Source: Parelaphostrongylus tenuis (taxonomy: Eukaryota > Nematoda > Chromadorea > Rhabditida > Metastrongylidae). From it: 64,000 nucleotides of DNA. Under the pieces are notes generated by a model that saw nothing but the letters and a program-made list of their open reading frames with translations, was not told where the DNA came from and ran no database searches. Positions 23,801-31,790 of the stretch are shown one piece after another. The stretch is taken from the NCBI GenBank assembly GCA_019055375.1, contig JAHQIW010006966.1, positions 124,001 to 188,000 of the forward strand, read 5' to 3'. The position numbers and the translations under genes were made by a program. How positions within the stretch are numbered: the first letter of the stretch is position 1; every line of letters begins with the position of its first letter.

Positions 23801-26800
23801 ATTTTTCTTATAGGACTGAAGATAACCTCTTTTATACCCTAAAAACGCTATTCTTTTTCAAATTTGCTAATTTATAATTTGACTTTGGTAATTTCAAATG
23901 GTAATCTCACTTGGCAACACTGGAGAATAAGGCATGTATGATAAAACTTCTAAAACCTCCCACCTCACCTCTTTTATTACGTTTTCGGTCAGTTTTGCAA
24001 CCTAACATCAAGCGCTATCATGCAGCAAGATTGCAAAGTTCGTTCCGTTTTGATTTTTTTGAAATGATTTTGCAAAGTTTTGTATGATCTTGGTATCGTT
24101 CAACTGTGCATTTTCTTGCGAACATGTTCGTTTATAAGTTGCTTGTACTTGTTCTAGAATGTGGCTCGTTCCAAGCTCCATCAATTTTGTGCGCCACTTC
24201 ACAAGCATCTTCCCCTACGCGCTATTTGTGCATGAGTAGCAAGGGAATTTGTTCCTACGACAGCTCCATCTTGAAGCAAGTATAGACAATTTGTTTACCA
24301 AATGTTTGGAAGAAAATACGTAATTGAACGATACCAAAATCAAGCAATTTCAATCACTTTTGGTGTATAGATCTGCAAGTAATTTTACCGCAAGCAGCGT
24401 TGTTTGGGGACAAAAGTCGTCATGTTCAAAGTCCTATAGAAACCATCACAGAAAAATTTTGTATATGAAAAGACATTAAATAGCGTTTTCAACGCACTTT
24501 CAAGCAAGAAAATAATTTGCATATCTTTATTTTTTCTATTATCACAGCACGAATGCAATAAAAGGCAGAGTCATTTTTGTACACCTATAAATTAGCAAAT
24601 AGCATAATATGAAGTTTCCGAATAACACGTTTCGAACATTTGAATGAAAGTAGACGTTGTGACTTCAAAACTACATAATTATTCAGATTAAATCCAATAT
24701 TATGAGCTATATCTTTTGTTCAGTGAATTTTATGTTTCATTTTATTTTTTTTTTATTGCACATCGTGATTGCTAATCATGAAATGATGGAGTAAATAACG
24801 CTTGTTCTCTGATAATTTCTAAGTTATGACTCAATATAGTAAGTTGTAGCGTATAGGTCTGTCACAAATACCTTATTGGTTTCAGGTATAGTAGCTTACC
24901 TCCATTTGTGGGGTGTTCGGCTGGATGCCGTATCGTTAATCAGTATTCTGATGAGCGTCGGTTTCTCCGTCGACTATTCAGCCCATGTCTGTTATCATTA
25001 CTTTGCTCACGCCAATGAACACAAACATGAGCACACGGAACACACAGTGGTGAGACTTCAAGCAGATACTGGTAAAAAGTTAAGGCTTAGGCCACGGTAT
25101 GCCGTGAAAATGATTTTATGACTCAGATACGGCTTTAAGACCCCACAATTTCAAACAAACCCATGACTCAGGGATCAATAGCCGCGAGCGCTTCATCCTC
25201 TCATATTTTTTTATCTAGAATGCGGATTTTTCACATTGCCTCGGTGATTGGTTGCATACTGTTGGAAGATTCTTGCAGAGTACCACAGATTCGTTCCGAT
25301 CTGGCAGTACTAATCATTCGATGAACTCAAGCACATCGTCACAAAGTTCCATGAAAGAACAGTCTATGCAGCGAGTGTTGCGTACACTGCGCGGTGTCGG
25401 CTGGCCAGTAATACAAAGCGGTCTGAGCACTATAATAGGTACGATAAGTAAATAGAATCCACTTTCTACCATTATGCTTTGTTTGTAGTTAAAAAAGGTT
25501 GATTTTTTGATTTGGTCGCTACCCCACGTACAGATTTCATTTTATTGTGTCTCCTATGTTTCCTGCTGCGGATGTACAGATTTCTATACGTATGAAAATT
25601 AGTTGTCTTGAAATTTGGTCATGCTAAGTTTGTTTCTTCTGATCTAAGATAGGTTCTTTTCTGTTATTTGGCAACAATTGAGGAAGAGATCCCCTTCGAT
25701 GGACAAACACTTTCATTTGCACTTTAAGTAATTATTCGAATGCTTAAATCTTTGGCCAATGCTACACATGACCATTTTTTGAAATGTCTTTCTATAACGC
25801 TCTAGCAAATCAAAAACATCTGTGTTTCACACACGCACATTTCTCGCAGGACAGAGAGCTCTTTCCCCAACTTATAACTAATTATTCGATAGCATAAGTT
25901 TTGCTGATTCCAATGCTGTTCATACTTTCTCGAAATACTGTTTCATTGCAGTGTGGCAGGGGAAATAAGACTAAGTTTCAAATAAAGCGGGCATTGTTCA
26001 TCGGCTAGTATACAGCCTGGGTGAAGGCAGAAAGGGGGTAGAAGGGGTTGGGTTGGGAGGCGGTAGAGCGATGCTGGCAGTATATTCCACATGCAATCCA
26101 TCGATCGTGTTGGCGCGTTGCACACTGTGGGCTGCAACTTTTGTTGTTTGATTAGAGATATAAAAAGTTTAAGCTGATACTACTAAAACGTTTGATGCTG
26201 ATACTACAAGGTTTCCCGTGCACGTTCATATGCTTTTCGTCCTTCCCGCGAATTATAAGCATAGTAGCATAATAAAAATGAAAGCTCCGAAGGGTGTGAA
26301 GTATAATTTCATTTCAAATGCTACAGTGTTATGACAAAGTTTTTCCATAAAACGGCCAGGTAGTGCAGTAGCCAGAGAATTGAGCTTTCGAATGACTGCA
26401 AACATTCGTACAGAAATTACTTGTCCAACGAATGATGTCGTTCCTTTATTTGTGGTGAGATATCAAAAAAGAACCCCAGGATAGCTTTTCGGTGGAATTA
26501 AATTATTGGAAAGGACTTTTTGCAGAGACATTTTTCGCTGTACAGACACTTGCCACTATCAACCACCAGTAACCATTCGAAAACTTGATTTGCGAAGAAT
26601 TCAAAAATCTACTGTACTTATGTTTTGAGATGGCCTTTTTATAGCGCTGTAGGAGTAGAAATAATTTGTATTTCACACGCGTCTTGCATAATCGCGCTTA
26701 AATTTCGTTGGATAGAGTTCTCCTAAACTACCACTAGCCATTAAATTGCGTAAACTTCACAAGGTTCACAAATGTCATTGTTCTTTAGAATGGCTTTTTT

Positions 26801-28596
26801 TACAGCGTTGTGGCAGGAAAAATGAAATTATGTTTTGCACGCGTCGCGCGTTATCGCTGAAATTTCGATTACTTATCTGAGAATTCTTCCTCCGTTTCGT
26901 AGAGATTTGTAGACGCTGAAACTGCTAAAGAAATTTTGCTCCATCGTTCTGTGAGTGCAGGCTTCCTAACCTTATCTTTGTTTAGCCCAATAACGTCCAC
27001 TAATAAACCTAAGTCTAAGCAGCCTATGCATGTGCACGGAAAGCATATGATCGTGTAGAGGAAGTCTTGCAGTATCAGAGTCATATGTTTTATCTATTTT
27101 ATTCTTTCGAAGCAGAGAAAAATTATAAATGCAGTCTCATAAATCGTAGTTGCGTAATCTGTCGATTTCGTGTGCATCCACAAACACCCTCGCATCCTGC
27201 CAGAGAAGCAATTCGTAGAATGCTTGAAGGTCAATCATACATTCCCTGCTGCACTGAAGTAAAACGATTTTTATAGGAAACAAGCGCAGTGTAATTCGCC
27301 AAGTCTTTTGATATCAAATAATTACCAATACTCAAGGAGAAGAGCTCTGTGCTGCGAAAAATACGCTTGTTTGAAATACAGTTTCACTCACCCACTACAG
27401 CGATGTAAAAGAGCTTTTTGAAAAACATTAAGAATTTTGAGATTGTCGAGATCGATGCTATCGAATGATCACCAATAGTTCAGCGTAAAAGCTCTGTCTA
27501 GCAAATTATACGGTCGATAACGCGGATCGCGTGTGAAACAAAATCTTATTTTTACTGCCACAGCGCTCTAAGAAGGCCTTTTCAGAGAACAAGTACGTTT
27601 GCGAATTTAGAGAAATTTAAGCTTTCGAATGATCAACAATAGTCTAGTGGAAAGTCTTCATCCAGCAAAAATGTCTCTTCAAAAAAACCTTTCCCAACAA
27701 CAGTTTTCACCATTCTTTTTCTCAAACAAAGCAACAAACCGAACTAAGTGATAGAACGATGATTTCAAAAAACCAATTCGCACTGCCTATACTTACTGAT
27801 TGTTGATTAGTGAATACGTGCTCCTTTCTATGCACATAAAAATTAGATAAAAGGGCTCGATATTGGCCAGTCCATCTGTAATTGGTTGGTCGTAAAAGGT
27901 TATGATTGTTCCTTTTTACAGTTCTATGAGATATCTTCGTCGCGAACTGCTGAATTATATCAGCTGCATACCATAAATTGTTCCCGCTCTGTGCAAGAAC
28001 AATTTGCATATTTGATCATTTTAGAGCGTATCGATTTTCTGCTTAAATTATGAGGCAGTAATACTCCAAATTTCTAGTGTTTTTACCGCATTTTCGCAGT
28101 GCTATGATGTTTCTAATATACCTAAGAGAATTGAGTGGTGAGCAAAAATACGACCTCAGTCTGTAGTCGAACCCGCATTTCATTCATACGGGGATAGCAC
28201 GCGTCCCCGGTATGGATTAGATGCGCGTCGACTCCCGTCTGAGGTCCTATTTTTGCTCACCACTCAATTCTTTTATGAAGCATTAATAAGCGTTAAAATT
28301 CCATTGCTTTACTTGATACATATAATATGACACAACGTTTTGATAATTCTTTTATTCGCACAAGAGAAAACAGTTCAGATGTTCCTAAAACAATTTTCAT
28401 TTAATGTATTGTTGTAATCGAATGGATTTAAGGGTTGTTCCCGTTGATATTTGTGCAAGCCTATGTGGTGGCGGTGTTTTGGAAGACGGTTTTTCTTGTT
28501 GGCGCTTTAGGAATGTTTCATGCCCTCCTATTACTGCCTACAATATTCTTGTTAACCGATGAGTTGAAAAAATTCTTCAAAAGAACTAGGTTATAA
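5178..28596 (+). CDS. Patched-related (PTR) family transmembrane protein, 22 exons, 879 aa
   Basis: Exons: 5178-5246, 5670-5834, 6833-6913, 7330-7440, 7583-7651, 7848-7946, 8418-8560, 9216-9327, 10491-10657, 11909-11988, 18105-18205, 18291-18374, 19356-19538, 19754-19852, 19921-20094, 21083-21183, 21259-21360, 23242-23354, 23472-23570, 24886-25049, 25279-25438, 28433-28596. All phases join, with no internal stop. The product has the full PTR layout: N-terminal FFYVYGDFITRHPWPF, loop-1 signature ending FEYASASHHYR, sterol-sensing segment with GVDDAF (residues 324-329), second RND segment with GFSVDYSAH (743-751), and a C-terminal pair of helices containing FWKTVFLVGALGMFHALLLL. Length fits the family (about 850-1000 aa). 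PTR proteins are RND-type membrane proteins linked in nematodes to moulting, cuticle and lipid or sterol handling; the exact role of this paralogue cannot be read from sequence. The first exon is assigned by its ATG just after an acceptor. A small missed exon between exons 12 and 13 is possible. Family certain, orthologue unassigned. Confidence 0.95.
6833..8560 (+). CDS. ptr exons 3-7: extracellular loop 1
   Basis: Exons 6833-6913 (MQILVTRKD..., residues 79-105), 7330-7440 (106-142), 7583-7651 (143-165), 7848-7946 (166-198) and 8418-8560 (199 to the split codon 246). The first four junctions are phase 0 and the last exon ends in phase 2. The loop has NMT and NYT glycosylation sequons at 110 and 121, the family's paired cysteines at 126 and 130 followed by DNN, and the VFLGYSLGD element. 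It finishes with an LLSREREIEEQR helix that leads into TM2. Intron 3 holds a SINE-A fragment. Confidence 0.93.
6962..7078 (-). repeat. SINE-A fragment (tRNA-like), intron 3 of ptr
   Basis: The minus strand reads a T-arm/B-box-like GGTTCGATTCCCGCC, then GAGGCCGTGTTTTTGCTC and a tail ending in TACTAGAA. The same order is seen in the fuller copy at 47453-47604. The A-box half is missing. Confidence 0.75.
9070..9135 (-). repeat. tRNA-like sequence in ptr intron 7
   Basis: The minus strand has AGCCAC near the 5' end paired with GTGGCT near the 3' end, an A-box-like GCGCGGTAGTTAGAGG and a B-box-like GGTTCGATTTC. The anticodon arm is not intact. Probably a SINE head or tRNA pseudogene. Confidence 0.4.
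9216..18374 (+). CDS. ptr exons 8-12: sterol-sensing domain, TM2-TM6
   Basis: Exons 9216-9327, 10491-10657, 11909-11988, 18105-18205 and 18291-18374 encode residues 246-427. TM2 is near 250-273, TM3 286-308, TM4 312-333, TM5 352-377 and TM6 380-412. TM4 carries VTIGVDDAFLLLAGW, the RND-type acidic motif with D326 and D327. TM5 carries SISGASITVTSITDVFCFAIG, joined across a 6,116-bp intron (11989-18104) in the middle of the codon for D366. The junction after Q399 uses a GC donor. The ordered motifs and exact phase continuity support all five exons, although together they are only 544 bases in 9 kb. Confidence 0.94.
12751..13082 (+). repeat. SINE-B copy (tRNA-related) in ptr intron 10
   Basis: Begins ATGTGGCGCAGTGGTTGGAG (A-box-like), then GATGCTCTGCGTCGCAC and a B-box region GGTCAATGGTTTGATC. 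A shared body GGTTCACCAAGCCATCCATC ... CTTGTCTGGGAG ... GATCATTATAAA follows. The same order of blocks occurs on the minus strand at 40360-40592. Confidence 0.75.
13640..14335. repeat. Degenerate tandem block of foldback-family units
   Basis: CATTCGATAG-type motifs recur near 13721, 13878, 14050 and 14201, each followed by AAATCT..., a TTTCGAAA-like stretch, TATTGCGCTGTAACAGC and AAAATGAAATCATGTTTC-like sequence. Units are about 145-180 bp. The same unit order recurs at 31280-31790. Confidence 0.6.
14340..18060. other. Remainder of ptr intron 10; no gene seen
   Basis: No exon with PTR similarity and no other recognisable coding sequence. The 16540-17260 part has two loosely similar segments about 310 bp apart (GTACTATGAAGGTC and GTAGTATGAAGGCC), suggesting old repeat units. 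Confidence 0.5.
18206..18290 (+). other. GC-AG intron in the ptr gene
   Basis: The exon ends TATCAA and the intron begins GCAAGT, otherwise a perfect donor. The acceptor is ATACTTCAG. Only this junction keeps the frame (…FVYQ|LTFFTAVM…, a continuous TM6). The nearest GT, four bases further on, would shift the frame. The intron is 85 bp. GC-AG introns are a known minor U2 class. Confidence 0.85.
19356..19852 (+). CDS. ptr exons 13-14: cytoplasmic linker and TM7
   Basis: Exon 13 (19356-19538, residues 428-488) encodes a hydrophilic linker and then RLEIFVDWLHSKTAK, which runs into TM7 (about 477-497). Exon 14 (19754-19852, residues 489-521) completes TM7 and opens extracellular loop 2 with DMENLYLEESPL, the family's 'ld.e.LfleDSpL' element. 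Both junctions are phase 0 with good GTGAGT and GTGTGA donors. Confidence 0.93.
19921..23354 (+). CDS. ptr exons 15-18: extracellular loop 2
   Basis: Exons 19921-20094, 21083-21183, 21259-21360 and 23242-23354 encode residues 522-685. Sequons NET (543), NST (568) and NMS lie in the loop. The FWDGDEDFWTPDVLLKNYY element in exon 16 and FYFVIVYRNMSSFLDVQHL in exon 17 match PTR loop 2. Exon 18 ends PTESAASAPYNFLQTA, the conserved lead-in to TM8. Exon 16 uses an AAG acceptor; an in-frame TGA directly upstream rules out an earlier start of that exon. Intron 15 holds a foldback element. Intron 17 (1,881 bp) holds degraded repeats. Confidence 0.92.
20192..21001. mobile_element. Foldback/MITE-like element FB1, copy in ptr intron 15
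   Basis: The left end (AGAGGCCGACCTCATTCACT... GGAACTTTTCATAGGAATG) is matched in reverse complement by the right end (...ACACTTCTATGAAGAGTTCC... AGGTGAATTTTTCG...). Terminal inverted repeats are about 75 bp, with a GC-rich centre (GGGGGCGGGGCT). No transposase is present. Confidence 0.75.
21073..21082 (+). other. Non-canonical AAG 3' splice site of ptr intron 15
   Basis: The intron ends ATGACTTAAG before GATATCGCATTCTGG (exon 16). In the coding frame the triplets just upstream are TGA-CTT-AAG, so the exon cannot start earlier. No CAG or TAG exists at an in-frame position. A sequencing error in the acceptor is the alternative. Confidence 0.7.
21890..22480. repeat. Degraded foldback-family units in ptr intron 17
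   Basis: The segments TGCAATGTAGCAACGAATAGG and TGCACAGTAGCAACGAAGAG lie about 170 bp apart in similar surroundings, like the internal units of the FB1 family. No ends are visible. Confidence 0.45.
23472..28596 (+). CDS. ptr exons 19-22: second RND bundle, TM8-TM12, and C-terminus
   Basis: Exons 23472-23570, 24886-25049, 25279-25438 and 28433-28596 encode residues 685-879. TM8 is about 680-703, TM9 706-727, TM10 733-757 with the GFSVD motif (743-747), TM11 808-836 and TM12 840-866. Residues 755-772 are histidine-rich and 773-800 serine-rich, making an unusually long insert between TM10 and TM11. The last exon uses an AAG acceptor and ends KKFFKRTRL followed by TAA. Intron 19 holds an inverted-repeat element. 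Intron 21 (2,994 bp) holds two foldback copies and a SINE-A pair. Confidence 0.93.
23696..24549. mobile_element. Inverted-repeat element FB2 in ptr intron 19
   Basis: 23696-23816 and the reverse complement of 24432-24549 align over about 120 bp, sharing GAAAGTGCGTT/GGAAGTGCGTT, AATAATAG and TATAGGAC blocks. Inner arms also pair: GATCTTGGTATCGTTCAA at 24085-24106 against TTGAACGATACCAAAATC at 24323. A short minus-strand stretch (VGEDACEVAHKIDGAWNE) faintly recalls a mariner N-terminus, which is not enough to name the family. Confidence 0.7.
25645..26476. mobile_element. FB1 element copy in ptr intron 21
   Basis: Ends GGTTCTTTTCTGTTATTTGG... and, in reverse complement, GGTTCTTTTTTGATATCTCA..., continuing as inverted repeats through TGGACAA and ATTATTCGAA/CAGTCATTCGAA for about 85 bp. 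GC-rich centre at 26030-26070. Confidence 0.75.
26480..27720. repeat. Second, degraded FB1-family block in ptr intron 21
   Basis: Contains AACCATTCGAAAACTTG, GGCCTTTTTATAGCGCTGTAG and ACACGCGTC motifs in forward order, and the inverted counterparts near 27370-27650 (GCTTTCGAATGATCAACAATAGTC). Probably a nested or rearranged copy. Confidence 0.6.
28071..28300. repeat. Head-to-head pair of truncated SINE-A copies (palindrome) in ptr intron 21
   Basis: 28071-28170 is a minus-oriented tail plus B-box half (GAATTGAGTGGTGAGCAAAA, then TCGAACCCGCATTTC). 28185-28280 is a plus-oriented copy (GATAGCACGCGTCCCCGG...CTCCCGTCTGAGGTCC...TTTTGCTCACCACTCAATTC). The two tails form an inverted repeat around the tRNA-like centre. 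Confidence 0.75.
28424..28432 (+). other. Non-canonical AAG 3' splice site of the last ptr intron
   Basis: The intron ends GGATTTAAG and the exon begins GGTTGTTCCC. The preceding exon ends in phase 1 with G, so G+GG restores the conserved glycine in ...STIIGLFPLIF. No other AG nearby keeps the frame. Confidence 0.75.
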
Positions 28597-29226
28597 TTTT
28601 AAAGACTTTTTATTTGCTCCTAATATCGCCGGTATGGGTACTACCATGAACATTTGTCGAATGGTACTTCTTTTTATTAATTCTATTGTTGATATTTGTT
28701 TATAAAGAATTGGGGAAAGAAAGACATTTCTTTATTTTGTGGTAAGACGATATTATGCCTTGATTCTGGCTATTAATATTGTTAACCTATTCGCTACTTT
28801 TCATATTTGTGCTGTATTTGTACCTGTTGCAAGTGCTCGATTAATCTTGCTTAGTGATTTTCGTAATGTTCTCGTCATCTGACGTTGTGGTGAGAAATAC
28901 GGAAGATATGAGACAGCCAATTGTTAATCTCTAGTCCATCTTTTTTCCGTTTCTGTTTCACACCTCCTTGATCATTTTCATTTATTTCTACTAAAACATA
29001 AAAACATTCCTACAGAAAATGTCTTTCAATTGTTATTTACCTATCAGAAGTGAAGAATTCTGAAAATTGAAGCTTTCAATCGTTACTTCAATCTAGATTT
29101 TCACTTCCTCGTCTATTTATTGTTTGACATCGTTTTTGATGTACTTGACGGAGAGCATCAATAAAGCCTCGTCTGTTTGTTGTTTGACATCGTTTTTGAT
29201 GTACTTGACGGAGAGCATCAATAAAG
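28597..29226 (+). other. Likely 3'UTR of the ptr gene
   Basis: No open frame of note follows the TAA. The first AATAAA hexamer on this strand is at 29160-29165 and the second at 29220-29225. A 3'UTR of about 570-640 bases is inferred from these alone. A variant signal nearer the stop is possible. Confidence 0.4.
29107..29226 (+). repeat. 60-bp tandem duplication carrying two AATAAA signals
   Basis: Units 29107-29166 and 29167-29226 are identical except for two A-to-G changes near their 5' ends. Each ends ...GAGAGCATCAATAAAG, so the duplication doubles the candidate polyadenylation signal. Confidence 0.9.
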
Positions 29227-30540
29227 AAATTGTTTTACAACAAAAAATGACATGAGCAAAAGTGCAGTGCGATAATGACGTGGGTTCGATGACGCCAACT
29301 TACGCGTATTTCTCGTCTCTGCCTATAAAATGTTTATCTAGAGAGTGCTGGAAACAGAATGATGGCGGTAATTATATTAAAGCCGAGTAAGGATGGAAAG
29401 TGTTTTTGAAGTCCCAAATAATTGGATCTATCAAAGCAAAATCGATTTTCGAGCAAAGTGAAGAACTTGGATACATTTCTTTGCAATTTATCGCGTGTTT
29501 AATTCACCTCTTATCTAATTTCCTATAATTTCGTTCCCTTGAAAAGCAGTGATTTGAGGTGCGCTGCCATTTACATATGGTCAACGTCCAGATCTCTAAC
29601 TCACGAAAAAACAAGGCTATCCCTTCATTCTGGGATAGACAAACTGAAACCGGACTTTTTATGGGAGGATACAAACCAATAACTCTAGATATCAGTAGAC
29701 TTTCACTAATTATTATGTGGATCATTCAATCACTTCTGCAATGTTACGAATGAAGTGAAATCCGTGGTGCAAATTCATACATTTGAGGGGTGATGGTAAA
29801 TGTTTTATCCGTTTATTCCTTATGTGTTCTAACAATTACAGTGGCTATTTAGAATGCTATCGGAAATGCTTAGGCAGACTAAGATGGTTTTGGTAATCCG
29901 TGTGAACCTTAGGAAGGCACTTGCTTTTCCTGAACAGTCAGTACCGCTAGAATTTCATGCTCTGGTCGCTGCTATATCAAGGTCGTTATGGTAAGCGCAG
30001 AAACATTAACGTTAACATCATATCTCACCATCGTGATTTAGCCAGCAGGGTGTGTTTCACGCAGTATTTAGAGCGATTTCATTATTTTTATTCAAATGCG
30101 CGTAGTTTTCAAGTGCATCACTCGCAACGTGGATTTTGACTGCTTTCCCATTCGGTTCCTTGCCTCATACCGTTCGTCCAGCTGACACTTGAAGTGCTTA
30201 TCTCCTGTGAGTGTTACTGATCATCGATTGTGTTGATTCTCTACTAGATCCTGAGCTAACTGTACCAGAGCGCACCGTTTTTATTGTACTACGTCAAAGT
30301 TCTCTTTTGGATCGGAAAACTTTTTTTGGATGAATATAGCATCTATTTGCTTGATTGATCAGAGGCAAGGTTGAAGAAACTGTCACGCACGTATCATTTA
30401 CATGGTACTTCCAGTCATTGCGCCTCCCACGTAAGCTGACTAATATAGCAATTGCTTATGGGACAAGCTTGCTACTTTTCCTTTATCCGTGCCTTGTTTG
30501 AAACTCTCAAGAAAACGCTATTTTTAAGCTTCCGTAGAGC
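29227..30540. other. No recognisable gene or repeat
   Basis: A 64-codon plus-strand frame (29559-29753) and a 60-codon frame (29957-30139) have no recognisable similarity. Nothing else stands out. Confidence 0.5.
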
Positions 30541-30677
30541 TTTGATAATCGTTCGATAGCTCAAATCAAAAAAATTGAGATGGTATACCTTTATTTTGAG
30601 CTCTTAATCAAGACTACGCTCAAATTTCAATAGATCCTTTCATTATATTTGAGCCAACTTGTCATGTGGTCTGGTAA

Positions 30678-30740
30678 GGGCTCTTGTACAATCCGATACA
30701 AGTGTTTTGTCCTTACAGACTCGTCAGTTGGGCAGAACCC
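30678..30740 (-). ncRNA. Hammerhead ribozyme-like motif, copy 1 (probably damaged)
   Basis: Minus strand: CUGACGA at 30727-30721, stem II GUCU-GUAA-GGAC at 30720-30709, then AAAAC-ACUU-GUA. This fits a type I hammerhead with a 2-bp stem III and cleavage after A at 30697. Distal stem I GGGUUCU/AGAGCCC forms 7 bp including one G-U. Conserved G12 of GAAA is A here. Proximal stem I GCCCAA/UCGGAU has an A-C mismatch at position 2 and weak outer pairs. Confidence 0.65.
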
Positions 30741-30995
30741 ATCAACTTTCGATATTTTCATAGTCAGTTCTCTCGGGAGCTCTACTCCCTTATAGAGAGT
30801 CATCGAAGACGAACGTTTTACACTCTATGTCAAGTGAAATTTTCACCTAACACAGAGTGTTTGCGCACTCGATTGCTCTTTGGCTGGTATTTCTATCATA
30901 TTATACCTTTATTTCGAGTGCCTTATTAAGACTACGCTCAAATTTCAATAGATCCTTTCATTATTATTTGAGCCAACTTGATATGTGGTCTTGGT

Positions 30996-31060
30996 AAGGG
31001 CTCTTGCACTGACGAGTCTTTGAGGACGAAAAACGTGTATCGGGCTGTACAAGATCCCTT
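30996..31060 (+). ncRNA. Hammerhead ribozyme-like motif, copy 2 (probably damaged)
   Basis: CUGACGA 31009-31015, stem II GUCU-UUGA-GGAC 31016-31027, GAAA 31028-31031, then the GUA cleavage triplet at 31037-31039. Here G12 is intact, but stem III position 15.2 is A instead of C and proximal stem I is mismatched. The long outer stem (30996-31006 with 31050-31060) is explained by the surrounding inverted repeat, so only the core counts as independent evidence. Confidence 0.6.
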
Positions 31061-31279
31061 ACCAGACCACATGACAACTTGGCTCAAATAATAATGAAAG
31101 GATCTATTGAAATTTGATCGTGGTCTTAATAAAGCACTCGAAATAAAGGTATAATACGATAGAAATACCAGCCAAAGAGCAACCGAGTGCGCAACCACTC
31201 TGTGTTAGGTGAAAATTTCGCTTGACATAGTAGTGTAAAACGTTTGTCTTTGATGACTCTCTGTGTCTCCCACTCAAAC

Positions 31280-31790
31280 ACTTTTCACTGAACAAAGCTA
31301 TTTTTCAAAAAATTTTGATAACTAATCGGTAGATTGAATCTCAGATCTCAATGATGTATTCAATTTTTGAAACGACTTTCTTATTGCGCTGTAACACTCC
31401 AAAATAGATTGGGTTTCGCGAAACTAGATCATCTCTGTTATCCGCGCCTTTCTTCGATCCCTTGAGAAAAACGCGCTTTTTGCTTTCTTCAAAGTTTTTG
31501 GTGTTATCTAGTAGCCTAAATCTCAGAGATTTCGATGGTGCTTTTTGGAATCAATATGGCATTATTATGGCGCTTGCAACAGGAAACATACAATTGTTTT
31601 TTTAGAAATATTTCGCGTTGAAGAAAACTTTTCCTTTAGACTTCTGGCAATCATTCGATAATTAAAATCTGGTTGAGTCCAATAATGTCATTGATTTTTT
31701 AAAAGGACTTCTAATTGCATTGTAACAGCGAAAGGAATGTTAAGTTCTGTTCAGCGCAACATCGGTTTCAAGCCACCACGCTTTTGCGGA
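31280..31790. repeat. Degenerate tandem block of foldback-family units
   Basis: Repeats the order of the 13640-14335 block: TAATCGGTAGATTGAATCTC, TTATTGCGCTGTAACACTCC, TTTCGC..., ATCCGCGCCTTTCTTCGATCC, TTATCTAGTAGCCTAAATCTC, ATTATGGCGCTTGCAACAGG, CAATCATTCGATAATTAAAATC. Confidence 0.55.

Larger units (their letters stand above)
30584..31266. mobile_element. Hammerhead-bearing tandem/inverted repeat (retrozyme- or Penelope-LTR-like)
   Basis: The block starting TATACCTTTATT at 30584 recurs at 30902, giving a unit of about 318 bp. 30790-31008 is then repeated in reverse complement at 31047-31266 with roughly 93% identity by eye. Hammerhead-like cores lie at 30678-30740 (minus) and 31009-31040 (plus, in the 38-base loop of the inverted repeat). 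No open frame is carried. Tandem units of a few hundred bases with a type I hammerhead are typical of animal retrozymes, and inverted or tandem terminal repeats with hammerheads are typical of Penelope-like elements. Which applies cannot be settled here. Confidence 0.75.
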
